A DNA stretch of 64,000 nucleotides from an uncultured Aquimarina sp. (GTDB lineage Bacteria > Bacteroidota > Bacteroidia > Flavobacteriales > Flavobacteriaceae), in contig NZ_CANLOZ010000005.1 of NCBI RefSeq assembly GCF_947492965.1, forward strand, positions 186,001-250,000. Reading direction: 5' to 3'. Shown here in pieces: positions 61,676 to 64,000 of this stretch. Numbering within the stretch: the first letter of the stretch is position 1; each line of letters starts with the position of its first letter. A model generated the notes under the pieces. The model was not told where the DNA came from, did no database searches, and was given only the letters and a program-made list of their open reading frames with translations. Both the position numbers and the translations under genes were made by a program.

Positions 61676-63052
61676 TTATATCGCTACAATACCTTGGGTA
61701 TTGGTATCTGGTAAGTTTCCTGATTCTTCGCCAATGAACTCTAACGATTGTCCATTTACTCTATAGATTCCTATTGTGCCGTCTAATCCATATAATTGGT
61801 ATAAAAATTGACCATCATCGCTAATCCACATATCGATCCATCCTTCGGTAGTTCCGAATGCAGCACCAGGATCCGTAGTATTACCTGTGGCTCCTACTCC
61901 TTGCGCAGCTACCTGATCCAATAAGGTTACTACTCCGTTATTAAAGCTAAAGGATGCCAATCCTGCTTCTATAGCATTAGATACAAAGAAAGTACTTCCA
62001 TCTGCTGTAAAATCTAGCCAACAAGCAGTTCTACCTGTATTTCCTTCTCCAGATCTCACATCCAGACTAATAGGGCTTAAGCTTCCATCACCCTGAATTT
62101 GCCAAGTAGATACTGATCCATCTTGCAACGCTGGAAATGCTGGTGGAGTTCCGTCTGGTTGAAATTCTCTTGCTTCTGTTACCACCACATAATTATTTTC
62201 TACAATTTGAAATCCTATAGCTGATGGTAGATTTCTACCTTCTACATTATCTCTAAGTGTTGAGGTTGCTCCTGCTACTTGATTAGCGGATAAGGTACCA
62301 TCATTATTAACAGCATACACTACAAGTTCATCTTCGCTTCCAGAAGCTAATGCTGCTGCTCCAGAATTTATAGATGCTACTACTAACCAATTACCATCTG
62401 GTGAAAACTGAACAGCAGAAGGTCTGTTTGCTAAATTTCTGGTAGAACCTGCAATGGGTGATAAAGTTCCATCTTCTAACAACCAAAATCCTGTTACCGT
62501 TCCTTGTTGTCCTGGTTCTCCTTCTCCCAAAAACTCTGTTCTCGAAATATTCGACACATACACAATTCCTTTTACACCATCTGCATCTACAGAAGTATAG
62601 GCAATACTATTAGGTCCTTCTGCTCCTGTAGGCTGTGGGGTACCAGCCATTTCTAAAGAGAAATTATCTTGAATATTAAATGATGTGATGGTATTACTAC
62701 CAGCATTTACTGCCAGTAAGTTTTCATTATCATCGGTTTTTGTAAGTGCGTATGCAGAAATTAGTGGATCCAGTCCTTCTCCTCCATCAAAATCTCCTCC
62801 ATTTCCACCAGTAGATACAGGGCCAATTGGTGTTAGGGTTCCGTCTGCATTTCTTCCATAAGAAACTATAGTATTTGCTCCTTGTACAATTCCAGAAATC
62901 TGACCATTTCCATTTGTCATTGCATATACAGCTCCAACAAATGCATCAGGCTCTCCTCCTCCATCGGAGATAAAATCATCATCGTCATTACATGAGGTAA
63001 CAAGAAGTACAACAGCCAAAAGCGCAGATAAGCTTAATTTTAGATTTTTCAT
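61676..63052 (-). CDS. Beta-propeller lipoprotein (lactonase-like)
   Basis: I take the start at 63052 (MKNLKLSLSALLAVVLLVTSC), giving 458 residues with lipobox LVTSC and NDDDD after it; the longer frame from 63124 lacks a signal. Repeats of the form NTIVSYGRNADGTLTPIG, VTGFWLLEDGTLSPIA, ELVVYAVNNDGTLS and VSTWQIQGDGSLSPISL mark a seven-bladed propeller of the lactonase/YVTN type. Segments such as RPSAVQFSPDGNWLVVA and ACWLDFTADGSTFFVS are typical. Enzymatic activity is not shown. A 14-base palindrome and a 16-base palindrome lie in the upstream region. Confidence 0.85.
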   Translation of the reverse strand: MKNLKLSLSALLAVVLLVTSCNDDDDFISDGGGEPDAFVGAVYAMTNGNGQISGIVQGANTIVSYGRNADGTLTPIGPVSTGGNGGDFDGGEGLDPLISAYALTKTDDNENLLAVNAGSNTITSFNIQDNFSLEMAGTPQPTGAEGPNSIAYTSVDADGVKGIVYVSNISRTEFLGEGEPGQQGTVTGFWLLEDGTLSPIAGSTRNLANRPSAVQFSPDGNWLVVASINSGAAALASGSEDELVVYAVNNDGTLSANQVAGATSTLRDNVEGRNLPSAIGFQIVENNYVVVTEAREFQPDGTPPAFPALQDGSVSTWQIQGDGSLSPISLDVRSGEGNTGRTACWLDFTADGSTFFVSNAIEAGLASFSFNNGVVTLLDQVAAQGVGATGNTTDPGAAFGTTEGWIDMWISDDGQFLYQLYGLDGTIGIYRVNGQSLEFIGEESGNLPDTNTQGIVAI

Positions 63053-63147
63053 TTTATTCTTTTTTGAGTTTAAGTCTATGTTTACGTTACGTATTGAATA
63101 ACATCCATACAAATAGTAAAACATGTATTCAATTTTTATCTACTGTC

Positions 63148-63161
63148 TATTCGGCCGAATA
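63148..63161. promoter_or_regulatory. 14-base perfect palindrome, candidate operator
   Basis: TATTCGGCCGAATA is its own reverse complement with a GC core (CGGCCG) that is rare in this AT-rich window. It lies 95 bases upstream of the propeller gene on the minus strand. Confidence 0.4.
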
Positions 63162-63432
63162 TGATGTAAACATCAAGAAAGGAAGTTCGTTACTCTTTAA
63201 AATTCTTGACTATAATTTGGTACGCTTCGATTTCTGCATACTTACAGCATTAACAAAAGGTAATTATTAGCTATCAAAAACTTAAGACACTTACCAAAAC
63301 CACATAAATGATTCAAAAACAATTAGTTAAAACCAAAACCACTATGCATCAAGCATAATGAAAAATTCACAGAATTTATAAGAACATTAACACTTTATCT
63401 AAAATGCTTTAACAAAGCAGTATTACTGTAAA

Positions 63433-63448
63433 TGTTAGCTAGCTAACA
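63433..63448. promoter_or_regulatory. 16-base perfect palindrome, candidate operator
   Basis: TGTTAGCTAGCTAACA is its own reverse complement. It lies 61 bases upstream of the lipoprotein gene at 63510, a usual place for a regulator site. No regulator is identified. Confidence 0.45.
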
Positions 63449-63509
63449 GAAACTTAGCTCATACGCAACCAATAATATTTTTTTACATCTAATAAAAAAG
63501 CAAAAAACA

Positions 63510-63926
63510 ATGAACAAACCATTTAAATTAATTGCCATAGCACTATCGCTTCTATTGGCAACCTCTCAAATGTCCTGTGACGAAGATGAGTGTGATGATG
63601 TAGCTTGCACCTTAGTGCTTATACGACTTTCTGTAACAGTTACTGATGAAAATCAAGATCCTGTAGAACTCGATTCATTTGAAGTTATCAATCTTGATAC
63701 TAATGAAAATATTACCGTTTCACTGCTACCTGAAGAACTCGAAGAATGGTTAAGACAAGGGAGATATCCTTTGGCAGAAGATGGTAGCATTGGAGTGAAC
63801 TTACAACAAGAAATTCAATTTAGAGGATTTATAGACAATCAAGAAGTTATTAGAAGTAACTATGTTATAAGCTCAGATTGTTGTCATATAAATCTAGTTT
63901 CTGGGGATGTAGACCTTACTATTTAA
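63510..63926 (+). CDS. Small lipoprotein, unknown
   Basis: The 138-residue protein has a lipobox (SQMSC, Cys23) followed by DEDECDD. The rest (SVTVTDENQDPVELDSFEVI, VISSDCCHINLVSGDVDLTI) looks like a single beta-sandwich with four additional cysteines. It is not recognised. A good terminator follows at 63945. Confidence 0.65.
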   Translation: MNKPFKLIAIALSLLLATSQMSCDEDECDDVACTLVLIRLSVTVTDENQDPVELDSFEVINLDTNENITVSLLPEELEEWLRQGRYPLAEDGSIGVNLQQEIQFRGFIDNQEVIRSNYVISSDCCHINLVSGDVDLTI

Positions 63927-63944
63927 AACGTAAAAATTTAAACG

Positions 63945-63988
63945 AATAGCATCTGAACTCTTAATCGGAGTTTAGATGCTATTTTAGT
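63945..63988 (+). terminator. Terminator after the last lipoprotein
   Basis: AATAGCATCT (63945-63954) pairs with AGATGCTATT (63974-63983), and AACTC pairs with GAGTT inside, with one mismatch. T's follow. It lies 18 bases past the stop at 63926. Confidence 0.8.
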
Positions 63989-64000
63989 ATTATAGTTTTT

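Larger units (their letters stand above)
63053..63509. other. 457-base divergent intergenic region with two palindromes
   Basis: No gene is convincing; the open frame at 63064-63270 on the plus strand is anti-sense to the leader of the propeller gene and has no signal. TATTCGGCCGAATA (63148-63161) and TGTTAGCTAGCTAACA (63433-63448) are perfect palindromes and stand out against the AT-rich background. They lie about 96 bases upstream of the propeller gene and 61 bases upstream of the lipoprotein gene at 63510, respectively. Confidence 0.6.

Noticed and set aside
63064-63270. 68-codon frame antisense to the start of the propeller gene
   Set aside because: No signal or conserved pattern, and it overlaps the likely promoter region and first codons of a clear gene.
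1-64000. CRISPR arrays, tRNA and rRNA genes, insertion sequences and integrases
   Set aside because: I looked for regular direct repeats with spacers, tRNA T-loop/acceptor patterns and transposase motifs and found none.

Overview
The window is AT-rich DNA with dense coding, no rRNA or tRNA that I could find, and a gene set typical of the phylum Bacteroidetes, family Flavobacteriaceae. The evidence is type IX secretion (T9SS) sorting domains, TonB receptors with a carboxypeptidase-regulatory-like N-terminus, GLPGLI and DUF4331 proteins, lipoproteins with Asp-rich stretches after the lipobox, 2TM-domain kinases, and TAnnTTTG-type promoters. A marine flavobacterium such as Aquimarina or a close relative is my best guess; the genus is not proven by the sequence.

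Layout. 1-3097: the tail of one hybrid histidine kinase, a complete tandem paralogue with a periplasmic solute-binding domain, and a DUF1853 nuclease-fold protein. 3106-5738 (minus): a MoxR-type AAA+ ATPase with its von Willebrand A partner. 5968-7994: a beta-lactamase-like serine hydrolase and two small unknown genes. 8238-14694: a large BNR beta-propeller protein, a prolyl-oligopeptidase-family lipoprotein, a DUF2490 barrel and an isochorismatase-fold hydrolase. 15051-17761: DUF547, two divergent double-glycine-leader peptides (one not called by simple ORF length rules) and an alpha/beta hydrolase-OsmC fusion. 17896-24677: five exported proteins, mostly lipoproteins, leading into a TPR sensor kinase and a LuxR-type regulator. 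24783-31930: a small lipoprotein, a T9SS-exported purple-acid-phosphatase-like enzyme, an integral membrane protein and a T9SS-exported M36 metallopeptidase.

32409-36417: a DUF1905/YdeI-like protein, an LVIVD beta-propeller lipoprotein pair, a Cu/Zn superoxide dismutase lipoprotein, and an ECF sigma factor with an RskA-type anti-sigma factor. 36432-42798 (minus): a lipoprotein, then an operon with two DUF4331 proteins, a TPR lipoprotein and a TonB receptor. 42965-46807: a LETM1-like protein, a second ECF sigma factor with its membrane partner, and a type II NADH dehydrogenase. 46808-49503 (minus): three tandem GLPGLI proteins. 49703-57211: a TonB receptor, DUF2141, a TPR protein, a LytS-like kinase carrying a 2TM domain, five separate 2TM mini-proteins, and a LytTR response regulator. 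57215-63926: a T9SS type B protein, a TPR/AraC membrane regulator followed by two more double-glycine-leader peptides, a beta-propeller lipoprotein and a final small lipoprotein.

The points most worth following are the four orphan double-glycine-leader peptides, whose cores are unlike one another and which have no maturation or export genes beside them; the 2TM mini-protein array sitting inside a two-component operon; the DUF4331 family split over two adjacent genes; and several perfect inverted repeats in promoter regions.
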